From CBFHWY01 sp965659675 (lineage in GTDB: Bacteria > Bacteroidota > Bacteroidia > Flavobacteriales_G > Salibacteraceae), in NCBI GenBank assembly GCA_965659675.1, contig CBFHWY010000007.1:1-54194 (forward strand): a stretch of DNA of 54,194 nt. Reading direction: 5' to 3'. Both the position numbers and the translations under genes were made by a program. This document shows, one piece after another, positions 25,826 to 34,110 of this stretch; positions within the stretch are counted from its first letter, which is position 1; each line of letters begins with the position of its first letter. Below the pieces are notes generated by a model. It ran no database searches. It worked only from the letters and a program-made list of their open reading frames with translations, and was not told where the DNA came from.

Positions 25826-26563
25826 TTAGGCAGGTTTTTGGGCAATTAGGATCAGTCTTTCGCTATGTTCTGGATCGTATTCTTCGAGGGAATAATTACC
25901 AAAACACTTCTTGACTTCAAGTCCAGCCTGGCCGAGCAACGCTTTGAGCCCATCCTCTGTAAACGGGAATACAGACTCGATGTAACGCACGCTTCTACCC
26001 TCCCTTTGAATACTGATCTCCTTCTGAATTCGGCCATTCACGAGCTCTTTTGCGATCTCAAATTGATAACCTTCCAGGGTTTTTTGTTCTGTGCAGGGGA
26101 GTTGAGGGATAACTTTTGCCGCATTCAAATAATCGAGTACAAACAATCCTCCTGGTTTTAAACCGGCATATACAGCGTTGATCACTCTGCGGTTATCGTC
26201 CTGATCCTCGAAATATCCAAAGCTTGTAAAGAGATTGAGAATGGCATCAAATGCCTTCACCTGATATACTTCACGCATGTCGTGCACTGAAAAGTCAAGC
26301 AGCGCATTACTTGACCTAGACGCTTCCTCAATTGAGTTCTTTGAAAGGTCTAATCCAGTCACTCTGTATCCAAGAGAATTGAGATAGATGCTATGTCGAC
26401 CCGCACCACAGGCGAGGTCCTGGATATGTGCCCCTTCACTTAGATTCAGCTCATTGAGAAGTTCATCCAAAAAGCGCTGTGCTTCCTCATCATTTCGATG
26501 ACGATAAAGTAGGTGGTAGAACTTCGTGTCAAACCAATCCTCGAACCAATCTGGATCCTCCAT
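25826..26563 (-). CDS. Class I SAM-dependent methyltransferase
   Basis: 245 aa. It begins WFEDWFDTKFYHLLYRHR. SAM motif I is LACGAGRHS (near residue 50), then the acidic end of strand 2 (VTGLDLS), FDAILNLFTSFGYF and a post-motif PGGLFVLDYLN. The architecture is that of a small-molecule class I methyltransferase; the substrate is unknown. Its start lies only nine bases beyond the S46 peptidase terminator, so it either uses read-through or a start site within that tract. Confidence 0.85.
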   Translation of the reverse strand: MEDPDWFEDWFDTKFYHLLYRHRNDEEAQRFLDELLNELNLSEGAHIQDLACGAGRHSIYLNSLGYRVTGLDLSKNSIEEASRSSNALLDFSVHDMREVYQVKAFDAILNLFTSFGYFEDQDDNRRVINAVYAGLKPGGLFVLDYLNAAKVIPQLPCTEQKTLEGYQFEIAKELVNGRIQKEISIQREGRSVRYIESVFPFTEDGLKALLGQAGLEVKKCFGNYSLEEYDPEHSERLILIAQKPA

Positions 26564-26571
26564 AAGGCAAT

Positions 26572-26605
26572 AATAAAAAACCCCGACCAGCTGCTGATCG
26601 GGGTT
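26572..26605 (-). terminator. Intrinsic terminator after the S46 peptidase
   Basis: AACCCCGA (26579-26586) and TCGGGGTT (26598-26605) form an 8-bp stem. On the minus strand it is followed by a run of six T and then TATTATT. It lies 20 nt past the S46 stop and directly before the methyltransferase ATG. Confidence 0.85.
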
Positions 26606-26625
26606 TAAGTAGACTTCAGGTCTTT

Positions 26626-28797
26626 TTACTCTACGATCGTCATTTCTTCGATCAAATGTCCTGCTCCAGCAAACTTATCTACGATAAACAAAGTGTAGCG
26701 AATATCAACCGAAATGGTGCGCTGAAGATCGGGCTCAAAAGCAATATCTCCGCTCATGGCCTCCCAGTTTCCGTCGAAGGCCGTTCCTATGAGCTCACCT
26801 TTTCCGTTGATCACCGGACTACCACTGTTTCCGCCAGTAATGTCATTGTTCGATATGAAACAAACAGTCAACTCTCCATCTTTTCCATACCTACCGTAGT
26901 CTTTTGCTTTCCACAATTCCTTGAGCTTTGGGTGTACCTTAAACTCCTGACTTCTTGGGTCTTCTTTTTCCATGACTCCATCAAGTGTGGTGTAAAAGTT
27001 ATAGTAAACGGCATCTCTTGGGAAATAATCCAATACCTGTCCGTAAGTTACCCTCATGGTTGAATTCGCATCCGGAGCAAACTTTTTGTCTGGATTCATT
27101 TTCCTGAGTCCATCCACATAAAGTCGCTGTGCTTTCTCCATGCTCTTGTTTGCCATTCTAAGTGGTCCTTGATGGTTATTTCTGTAGTGTTCCAAAAGCT
27201 TATCAGCGATCATGATCGCTGGGTCCTTTTCAAGTTTCTTGGCCTTTGGTTTATCCAGGAAGTCCATGACACGCTCTTCACTCGCCAAAATAGACTTGTC
27301 AAATACCTTGTCGGCTATTCGTTGGAAGTCACCCTTGTTCTTTTCAACGTATTCTCTGAACCATGGAGATTGAAGCTCAACAGGGAGCTCCTCATAATAC
27401 ATCTTGAGCATTTCGCGCATCACATTCTTATCAATGCTTTGAACGTAATCCTTGAAGTAATCCTTGGCTTGGGCGCGAAGCGCTTCGGTCATCTTGATCA
27501 CTGCTTCCTCTGGTGCATCCTTTTTCTGAAGAACCGCTTTCAAAGAGCCAAAGGACCTGCTGAAACCAATGATCTCGATTCCGAAGATGGCTTCTGTTAA
27601 GAAGATTCTGGAAAGCTGATATTTATTCAGGGTTTCGTAAGCATTTTCGTAGATGGTAAATACACTATCGTATTTCTCTTTTCGCTTCTTGTCCTTGCTC
27701 ACCCAATCTCTGAAGGCTTCTTCTTGCTTCTTCTTTTGTTCGTAGACGTTCAAACGCTTCAATCCGGCAGTTTGACCTTTGAAGTATTTCCAGTAATTAC
27801 TCACACCGCTGTGCTTGGAAGCATATTTCAACTTAACTGAAGGATCGGTATTCATCTTTTCCTCGTACATGTCAAGCTTCTTTCTTCTTATCTTAACACG
27901 TGCAGGTTGATCTTTGTCGGTCGCCAGTTTTACTCCATAAGAAGTTAGGAAGCGATCCGTGCTACCTGGAAAACCAAAGATCATAGCATAGTCTTCTTTC
28001 TCAACTCCTTTTAGGGATACGGGAAGGTGATGCTTTGGCTTGTAAGGTACATTGTCTTCAGAATATGCCGCAGGTTTGTTGTCTTTGTCAGCATAAATTC
28101 TGAACATGCTAAAATCACCGGTGTGACGCGGCCACATCCAGTTATCCGTGTCTCCACCATATTTTCCGATTGAGCTTGGAGGAGCACCAACAAAACGCAC
28201 ATCCGAGAATACTTCGTAGATGAACATGTAGTACTCATTCCCTTTATAGAAAGGCTTTACGATCGCCTTGTAATGGCTATCACCTTCTGCTTCTTTTTTA
28301 ATGCTGTCGATGCGAGAAGCAATCAGTTTGGCTCTTTCTGCTTCTGCGGTCGTATGATCTATATCCTCAAGCACTGCATCAGTTACATCTTCCATTCTCT
28401 GGAGAATATGAACAACAAAGCCAGCAGGTTTTTCTTCCTTTCGCTCCATTGCCCAGAACCCTTCTTCCAGATAGTTTTCCTCATCTGTACTCAATTGCTG
28501 GATAGCCCCGTAACCACAGTGGTGGTTTGTAAGAAACAGACCTTCTTTTGAAATGATCTCACCGGTGCAAAAATTGAATGCTCCATTCCAACCAGGTCGG
28601 CCTAAACCTACTATTGCGTCTTTTAGGCTGCTGTTATTAACGCTGTAGATCTGTTCAGGGGTGAGCTTGAGGCCTTTTTCCTGCATTTCCTTAAAGTTCA
28701 TTGACTTTAGGAACATTGGAAGCCACATTCCTTCATCTGCTCTAACTCCTGATATACTCAGAAGAACAGAAAGGAATACTATGATTATTCTTTTCAT
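26626..28797 (-). CDS. S46 family dipeptidyl peptidase, DPP7-like
   Basis: 723 aa from the chosen ATG. A signal peptide (MKRIIIVFLSVLLSISGVRA) precedes DEGMWLP, typical of S46. The catalytic His is in TNHHCGYG (His93) and the catalytic Ser in GGNSGSPV (Ser658). Eighteen residues after the Ser there is a Gly (AFDGNWEAM); in Porphyromonas enzymes an Arg here marks DPP11 (acidic P1) and Gly marks DPP7 (hydrophobic P1), so DPP7-like specificity is inferred. S46 enzymes remove dipeptides in the periplasm. An upstream TTG start (28824) is rejected because it is part of the -7 box; ATG 28806 is an alternative. A terminator follows. Confidence 0.95.
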   Translation of the reverse strand: MKRIIIVFLSVLLSISGVRADEGMWLPMFLKSMNFKEMQEKGLKLTPEQIYSVNNSSLKDAIVGLGRPGWNGAFNFCTGEIISKEGLFLTNHHCGYGAIQQLSTDEENYLEEGFWAMERKEEKPAGFVVHILQRMEDVTDAVLEDIDHTTAEAERAKLIASRIDSIKKEAEGDSHYKAIVKPFYKGNEYYMFIYEVFSDVRFVGAPPSSIGKYGGDTDNWMWPRHTGDFSMFRIYADKDNKPAAYSEDNVPYKPKHHLPVSLKGVEKEDYAMIFGFPGSTDRFLTSYGVKLATDKDQPARVKIRRKKLDMYEEKMNTDPSVKLKYASKHSGVSNYWKYFKGQTAGLKRLNVYEQKKKQEEAFRDWVSKDKKRKEKYDSVFTIYENAYETLNKYQLSRIFLTEAIFGIEIIGFSRSFGSLKAVLQKKDAPEEAVIKMTEALRAQAKDYFKDYVQSIDKNVMREMLKMYYEELPVELQSPWFREYVEKNKGDFQRIADKVFDKSILASEERVMDFLDKPKAKKLEKDPAIMIADKLLEHYRNNHQGPLRMANKSMEKAQRLYVDGLRKMNPDKKFAPDANSTMRVTYGQVLDYFPRDAVYYNFYTTLDGVMEKEDPRSQEFKVHPKLKELWKAKDYGRYGKDGELTVCFISNNDITGGNSGSPVINGKGELIGTAFDGNWEAMSGDIAFEPDLQRTISVDIRYTLFIVDKFAGAGHLIEEMTIVE

Positions 28798-28821
28798 CTT
28801 TATCATTTTTGTTACTTGCGA

Positions 28822-28829
28822 CAAACTTA
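28822..28829 (-). promoter_or_regulatory. Promoter -7 box (TAAGTTTG) for the S46 peptidase
   Basis: Minus-strand TAAGTTTG matches TAnnTTTG. No good -33 TTG is seen. It sits in the divergent region shared with the SiaB-SiaC-like gene and decides the peptidase start: the ATGs at 28806 and 28797 are downstream of it. Confidence 0.55.
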
Positions 28830-28915
28830 AAAATATTGCCCTTGCAGGGTTAAGAAAAGGTAAAGTCGGTTGTAGAACTTTACAATAGGTGTTTTCTTTA
28901 GGTCAAAATACGCTC

Positions 28916-29851
28916 ATGGTTACCATATTTGATTCTGAAAGCCTTAAACAGGGAAACCCCGGCGAGAAGCTGGTTTTCGACTACCAGGGAGAGGTGAATG
29001 AGGAGATCATTCCCTACATATTAGAGAAGGTTGAAGCCAGACTCAAAGAACAGGACTTCGATATTTCAAAAACCAGAAGATTGGGCAAGATCTGTTTGGA
29101 AGCCCTGCAAAATATTCATGAGTATTACGGCGATATTTCTAACGATGCAGTGCACTTTGGAGCCTATCTTTATATCTATTCGATAGGGGAGGGCTTTCTT
29201 GTGCTGATTGCAAATTATGTAAAGAATGATCATAAACTGAGGCTTTTTGATGAACTAAAGGAACTCAACAAGATAGAGCCAGAAAAGCGCAAAGCCATAT
29301 ACCTGGAGAAGCTTAAAAATGATGAATGGTCGAGCAGAGGTGGTGCCGGATTGGGGCTCATAGAAATGCTTTGGAAGAGTGAGAATCGATTCCGTTATGA
29401 ATTTGAAGATATCGACCCTAACTATGCGATGTTCATTCTTCGGCTCAAGATCGGAAGAGAATCACGAAAGGATATTTTGGAAATAGAGGCCACAGGACAA
29501 AGCCCATATTTGAGATTTGATCCGCTTGAAGGAGAGCTACAGATCAGAGGGCGTAGCATTCCAGAAAATGCCTCCGTTTTTTATACCCCACTTTTTGAGG
29601 CAATTGATGAGTACCAGAACTACCCTCAAGCCTTGATAAGAGTATCCATTTGTCTTGATTACATCAATACCAGTTCATCGAAATGTTTGCTTGAACTTTT
29701 CAAAAAACTTGAACAAGTTGTGAGTACTGATTGTCAGGTAAATATCAATTGGTGTTACGAAAAAGGTGACGATGATATGCTTGAAGCGGGAGAAGACTAT
29801 GAACTTATCATTGACCTGCCCTTTGAGTTCATCGAACTCGATGAGGTCTAA
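28916..29851 (+). CDS. SiaB-like protein kinase fused to SiaC-like regulatory phosphoprotein
   Basis: 311 aa. Residues about 1-185 resemble the SiaB (DUF6272) GHKL-fold protein kinase: an N-box-like EALQNIHEYY (Glu62, Asn66) and the G-box GGAGLGL (142-148). Residues about 187-311 match SiaC (DUF1987): TGQSPYLRFDP, GRSIPENASVFYTPL, then YINTSSSK with Thr252 at the place of the SiaC phosphothreonine, and the end INWCYEKGDDDM ... PFEFIEL. In Pseudomonas SiaB phosphorylates SiaC, SiaA (PP2C) reverses it, and SiaC controls a diguanylate cyclase. Here kinase and substrate are one chain, and no phosphatase or cyclase is nearby. The stop overlaps the J-protein ATG (TAATG). The ATG at 28916 is preferred over GTG 28889. 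Confidence 0.85.
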   Translation: MVTIFDSESLKQGNPGEKLVFDYQGEVNEEIIPYILEKVEARLKEQDFDISKTRRLGKICLEALQNIHEYYGDISNDAVHFGAYLYIYSIGEGFLVLIANYVKNDHKLRLFDELKELNKIEPEKRKAIYLEKLKNDEWSSRGGAGLGLIEMLWKSENRFRYEFEDIDPNYAMFILRLKIGRESRKDILEIEATGQSPYLRFDPLEGELQIRGRSIPENASVFYTPLFEAIDEYQNYPQALIRVSICLDYINTSSSKCLLELFKKLEQVVSTDCQVNINWCYEKGDDDMLEAGEDYELIIDLPFEFIELDEV

Positions 29852-30687
29852 TGTTTGAGAAGTATTACAAGGTTCTTGATCTAAAGCCGGGTAGTTCAAA
29901 AGAGGCGGTCAAAAGGGCATTTAGAAGAAAGGCACTCGAACTCCACCCCGACCGTAACCCCGGACTGGATACCAGCAAAGATTTTCTTAAGGTCGTTGAA
30001 GCTTATGATGTGCTGTTTAATGGGATTTTACCCAAAAAAAGGCAGCAAGATCTGAGCAAAGAGAAAAAGAAGGAGGAAAAAGAAGAACGGCTTCGAAAAG
30101 GCAGGGCAAAAGCCAGGGAAGCCATGCGCGAACGCCGGGAGATTGAACGCGCATTCTACCGACGTATCAATAATAGCTATCTAATGAAGTTCGCCCAATT
30201 ACAGGCTTTCCTCTTCTCTTTGTTCGCCATTCTCACTGTCTTCAACTACTACATGCCTTACACGACGGTGGAGTCGAGTATTGATTCTAAGAACATGCTT
30301 TACTACTACCACCTGAAGGAGGAGAGAGCATTCATTTATGTCTGTGGGAAGTCCTATCAAACTTCACTGAGTGATTTTTTCTTTTTGGACAAGGGAGACC
30401 CTGTGAAGTTAGAGAAGACCTTTCTCTTTAAGGATGTGATGAAAGTGAGTTACAAGAACAGGGATGGAAAGACCTCAACGGTGGAGCCCCACGAAAGCTT
30501 ATACATGTTGTTTCCTGTGATCCCTTTACTCATGCTGATTCCTTTTCTCAATCTGCTTTTTAAGGAACCCACGGTGCGATTCTACTTGATATTCTTTTTC
30601 AGTGTTTTTATCGGCACCGCCTTATTCTTATATATCCTTTTTGATGGGGGTAGGTTCATGAGAATCTTTCAGGATTTTTCCTGCTAG
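29851..30687 (+). CDS. Membrane-anchored J-domain protein
   Basis: 278 aa. An N-terminal J domain (residues 3-65) carries the HPD motif at 32-34. A highly charged Lys/Glu/Arg helix follows (66-108). Three hydrophobic segments lie at about 113-134, 218-237 and 243-264, leaving an ~80-residue loop between the first two that is probably outside the cytoplasm. J proteins recruit and stimulate DnaK; a membrane-tied one would act on envelope or secretion clients. It is translationally coupled to the SiaB-SiaC-like gene, suggesting a shared process. Its stop overlaps the convergent EI24 gene within a CTAG. Confidence 0.85.
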   Translation: MFEKYYKVLDLKPGSSKEAVKRAFRRKALELHPDRNPGLDTSKDFLKVVEAYDVLFNGILPKKRQQDLSKEKKKEEKEERLRKGRAKAREAMRERREIERAFYRRINNSYLMKFAQLQAFLFSLFAILTVFNYYMPYTTVESSIDSKNMLYYYHLKEERAFIYVCGKSYQTSLSDFFFLDKGDPVKLEKTFLFKDVMKVSYKNRDGKTSTVEPHESLYMLFPVIPLLMLIPFLNLLFKEPTVRFYLIFFFSVFIGTALFLYILFDGGRFMRIFQDFSC

Positions 30688-31466
30688 AGTTCTTCTCGAG
30701 ACATGACCGAAGAAGCAGCGATCACAGATAATATTGAGAAAAAGGAGGCGATGATTCCGCCTAGAAGTGGGATCAACAAAATGATAGTGAATGGAAGGCC
30801 GTTTGCTACCGCAAGAGCTTTGTGATTCCTCATGAACCGCACACTTTGACTGACCGCAAGCTGCTTTCGCTCATTGTTATAATCCAGAAAAGAAAATCCA
30901 TAGAAGTATGAACTCACGATGATGATGGCAAACGGAACAAATGCTCCAAAGAGGGGAATGAAGCCTAGAATAAAGAAAATGATCATCCAGGCGATCTGCC
31001 AAAACATATTTCGAAGGGCTATGACGAGTCCCCGAATTGCTTCACGAATGAAATTCTTAAGCTTAAAAGGATAATCCTTACCTGAACAGATCATCTCAAC
31101 TCGCTCAGATAGAAATGCCAAAACAGGTGACATGAAGATCATGATGATATTCCCACTGAGAATTGAATAGACAAAGAAATAGATGATCTTGAGGACAAAC
31201 CAAAGAAACCAATAGAGGAATTCTCCAATGCCATCAGCACCCCAGATCTCAATATCGCGAAGTTTATATTGACCGTCGATGAGATCGATCAGATGGTCTG
31301 TAAGCTCCCCTACAGCGGTAAAACCAATAATGAATAATCCTAAGTTGAAAAGCAGGGGAAAGAAGAGATAGAGGAATAATCTGTACTTCCAAAACAGTTG
31401 AAGGGCTTTGCCGTAATGCTGCAGACCCAGAACAAATTCGTCAAGTAGACTTCTTTTTACCTTCAA
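30684..31466 (-). CDS. EI24/CysZ-like membrane protein
   Basis: 260 aa with about five or six hydrophobic helices (FWKYRLFLYLFFPLLFNLGLF, FLYWFLWFVLKIIYFFVYSIL, NIIMIFMSPVLAFLSERVE and others). The region MSPVLAFLSERVE followed by an amphipathic stretch and GFIPLFGAFVPF is the pattern of the EI24 domain family, which includes the sulfate permease CysZ. Transport of sulfate is not certain because many Bacteroidota carry EI24 proteins of unknown role. The start is TTG at 31466; the nearest in-frame stop is six codons upstream and no ATG or GTG is available. Confidence 0.8.
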   Translation of the reverse strand: MKVKRSLLDEFVLGLQHYGKALQLFWKYRLFLYLFFPLLFNLGLFIIGFTAVGELTDHLIDLIDGQYKLRDIEIWGADGIGEFLYWFLWFVLKIIYFFVYSILSGNIIMIFMSPVLAFLSERVEMICSGKDYPFKLKNFIREAIRGLVIALRNMFWQIAWMIIFFILGFIPLFGAFVPFAIIIVSSYFYGFSFLDYNNERKQLAVSQSVRFMRNHKALAVANGLPFTIILLIPLLGGIIASFFSILSVIAASSVMSREEL

Positions 31467-31509
31467 ACGCCCTATTATTTCTTAATTTCGCCCACCTCAA
31501 CAAGAGCTA

Positions 31510-32871
31510 ATGCCTGCAGATAATAGTCTTTTTGCCATATCTCCCGTAGATGGTCGCTACGAAAACAAAGTTAAGAAACTGCAGTCGTACTTTTCAGAGT
31601 ATGCACTGTTCAAATACAGACTTTTTGTCGAAGTCGAATATTTCATAGCGCTCACTGAGCTTCCTCTTGAGCAGCTAAGTGGTGTAAGCAGCGATGTATG
31701 TGCTGCTTTGAGAAAGATTCATGAAAACTTTAGCACTGATGACGCCCTGAGGATAAAAGAGATAGAGGCAATCACAAATCATGATGTCAAAGCGGTAGAG
31801 TACTTCCTTAAGGAGAAAATGACCGAATTGGGCCTCGAAAATGAGCTAGAGTATGTTCACTTTGGACTTACATCTCAAGACATTAACAACACTGCCATCC
31901 CTGTTTCCTTAAAGGATTACATGAAAGAAGTGTATTATCCACTTCTGGAAGAACTGATCCTTAGTTTGGGTGAAATGGCCTTCGAATGGAAAGATGTGAG
32001 CATGCTAGCTCGTACGCATGGTCAGCCAGCCTCACCATCAAAACTCGGCAAAGAGGTACTTGTATTCAAGGAACGAATTGAAGAGCAGAGAAGGCAACTG
32101 AGACAGATTCCCATCAACGGAAAGTTTGGAGGAGCTACGGGTAATTTCAATGCGCATCAAATTGCATTCCCCGAAGTAGACTGGGTGGCTTTTGCCAATA
32201 CATTTTTGGAGACAAAATTGGAGATCAGCCGGACACAGACCACGACTCAGATCGAGCATTACGATAATCTGGCTTCTCTCTTTGACTCGATCAAAAGGAT
32301 CAATGTGATCCTGATCGATCTATGTCGGGATATCTGGACCTATATCTCCATGGAATATTTCCGTCAAAAGGTCAATAAGAATGAAGTGGGATCATCGGCA
32401 ATGCCTCATAAGGTCAATCCGATCGACTTTGAGAACGCAGAGGGAAACCTGGGGGTTTCCAACGCGCTTTTGGAACACCTTAGTCACAAGTTGCCAATAT
32501 CAAGATTACAAAGAGACCTTACAGACTCAACAGTACTCCGAAATTTGGGCGTTCCATTCGCACATACTCATATTGCCATAAAATCGATCCAAAAAGGCAT
32601 TTCAAAGTTGTTGCTAAATGAAGAAGCCTTCAACAATGATCTTGAGGCAAATTGGGCAGTTGTTGCTGAAGCGCTGCAAACGATACTTAGAAGGGAAGCA
32701 TATCCTTCACCTTATGAGAAATTAAAGGAGCTTACAAGAGGAAAGTCCAGGATCGATGAAGAAGCGATCAAAAACTTTATTGATGCACTGGATGTTGATG
32801 ATAAGATAAAGGAAGAGATGAGAAAGGTCAGTCCACAAAGTTACACTGGAATAAATCTGGTAAGGAAATGA
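31510..32871 (+). CDS. purB: Adenylosuccinate lyase
   Basis: 453 aa, close to the E. coli type of PurB. It splits SAICAR and adenylosuccinate, each releasing fumarate, in purine synthesis. The opening LFAISPVDGRYENK is family-typical. ARTHGQPASP contains His170, and the superfamily signature GSSAMPHKVNPI lies near 294-305. The flexible-loop Ser is in the SSAMP segment. It heads a unit with a small lipoprotein (ATGA overlap at its stop) and an SPFH protein. A TAATTTCG box upstream is a weak promoter candidate. Confidence 0.97.
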   Translation: MPADNSLFAISPVDGRYENKVKKLQSYFSEYALFKYRLFVEVEYFIALTELPLEQLSGVSSDVCAALRKIHENFSTDDALRIKEIEAITNHDVKAVEYFLKEKMTELGLENELEYVHFGLTSQDINNTAIPVSLKDYMKEVYYPLLEELILSLGEMAFEWKDVSMLARTHGQPASPSKLGKEVLVFKERIEEQRRQLRQIPINGKFGGATGNFNAHQIAFPEVDWVAFANTFLETKLEISRTQTTTQIEHYDNLASLFDSIKRINVILIDLCRDIWTYISMEYFRQKVNKNEVGSSAMPHKVNPIDFENAEGNLGVSNALLEHLSHKLPISRLQRDLTDSTVLRNLGVPFAHTHIAIKSIQKGISKLLLNEEAFNNDLEANWAVVAEALQTILRREAYPSPYEKLKELTRGKSRIDEEAIKNFIDALDVDDKIKEEMRKVSPQSYTGINLVRK

Positions 32872-33236
32872 GAATTTTGATTGTCATCTTCACTTTGAGT
32901 CTATTTTCTTGCAATTCAAAGAATTGTGAGGATTTTAAAGAGGGTCGTTTCAAACTTATAGGAGAGCAGGCAGGAGATGTTATTGTGGAACGACGTGGAG
33001 ACCGGCAGTATGAGATCAGCGAAAGCGAAGGATTCACCCATGAATTTAAGCTGACCTGGTTAAATGATTGTAAATATCAGCTCGTTTTTGAAAAGACGGA
33101 TAAACCATCCGCAATAGGCTTAAGCTCAAAAGATACCTTAACAGTAGAGATCTTATCCACTGAAGGAGATCGTTGCAACACGCGTGCCCAGTTTAAAGAT
33201 CTTAGCTTTGAAGTTGTTCAACAGAAAATAAATTAG
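32868..33236 (+). CDS. Small lipoprotein with Cys-x-x-Phe-Lys N-terminus
   Basis: 122 aa. The signal ends LFSC (Cys15), then a polar linker and CEDFKEGRFKLIG, a domain start I associate with small uncharacterised Bacteroidota lipoproteins that also show a WxNDCxYxL segment, here WLNDCKYQLVF. Mostly beta-strand pattern. Three Cys in the mature part (NCEDF, NDCKY, DRCNT) could form disulfides. ATG overlaps the purB stop as ATGA. Function unknown. Confidence 0.8.
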   Translation: MRILIVIFTLSLFSCNSKNCEDFKEGRFKLIGEQAGDVIVERRGDRQYEISESEGFTHEFKLTWLNDCKYQLVFEKTDKPSAIGLSSKDTLTVEILSTEGDRCNTRAQFKDLSFEVVQQKIN

Positions 33237-33264
33237 AAAGAGAAACGTCTAAAAGAAAAAAGAC

Positions 33265-34107
33265 ATGGCAGATTATTATCAGGAAAATCAGGAATTCAAC
33301 TACAAAAAGTTCGTTCCAATAGCGATCATCGTAGGTATCATTCTGGCTCTATTACTGAGCTGGAGAAGTATCACTGTATCAATTGACTCAGGTGAGGCCG
33401 GAGTGCTCTACAAATATGTGGGTGGTACCGAACTCGGACAAACCTATCGCGAGGGGCTTAATTTTATTGCTCCGTGGAACCGGATGATCATTTATGAGGC
33501 GCGTCAGCAGGAGTTGACCGAAGAAATGGCGGTGCTTTCTTCAAATGGATTGGAGATCTCAGTTGAATTGTCAGCGTGGTTTCAGCCCGTTTATAACGAT
33601 ATTCCTAAATTACATCAGGAAAAAGGTCTGGAATACGTCAATAGAGTGGTGAGGCCATCTATTCGTTCAGCAACCAGAAGTGTTATTGGACGATACGCTC
33701 CAGAAGAGATCTATGCTTCAAAAAGAGATGTCATTCAAACTGAGATCTATGAGGAAACAAAAAAGATCGTGAACAGGCAGTACATTCAATTGAATGAGAT
33801 CCTTGTTAGGGATATCACCCTTCCTCCAACGATCAAAACAGCAATTGAGAAAAAGCTCAAACAAGAGCAAGAGTCATTGGAGTATGAGTTCAAATTGACG
33901 AAGGCTAAAAAAGAAGCTGAGCGGCAGCGTATTGAGGCGGAAGGTAAAGCAAAGGCCAACGATATTATCAGTAAGTCTCTCACAAAGAATATCCTTACTG
34001 AAAAAGGAATTGATGCAACCTTGAAACTCTCACAATCACCAAACACAAAAGTAGTTGTTGTAGGTGGAGGAGAAGGAGGACTACCGCTGATCCTAGGCGA
34101 TAAGTAA
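33265..34107 (+). CDS. SPFH/prohibitin-family membrane protein
   Basis: 280 aa. One N-terminal membrane helix (about 16-33) is followed by an SPFH domain (AGVLYKYVGGTELGQTYREGLNFIAPW ... YINR-like EYVNRVVRPSIRSATRSVIGRY) and a charged coiled coil (about 195-240, EKKLKQEQESLEYEFKL). Such proteins build large ring- or cage-like membrane scaffolds and can regulate FtsH-type proteases. A Gly-rich VVVGGGEGG lies before the C-terminus. It begins 28 nt after the small lipoprotein stop, in the purB unit. Its probable terminator lies inside the convergent T9SS gene. Confidence 0.93.
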   Translation: MADYYQENQEFNYKKFVPIAIIVGIILALLLSWRSITVSIDSGEAGVLYKYVGGTELGQTYREGLNFIAPWNRMIIYEARQQELTEEMAVLSSNGLEISVELSAWFQPVYNDIPKLHQEKGLEYVNRVVRPSIRSATRSVIGRYAPEEIYASKRDVIQTEIYEETKKIVNRQYIQLNEILVRDITLPPTIKTAIEKKLKQEQESLEYEFKLTKAKKEAERQRIEAEGKAKANDIISKSLTKNILTEKGIDATLKLSQSPNTKVVVVGGGEGGLPLILGDK

Positions 34108-34110
34108 GAT

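Noticed and set aside
27169..27600. 143-codon open frame on the plus strand
   Set aside because: Antisense to the S46 peptidase coding region; composition mirrors the true gene.
30670..30683. CAGGA/TCCTG hairpin at the J-protein stop as terminator
   Set aside because: Lies inside the coding end, stem of only 5 bp and no following T-tract.
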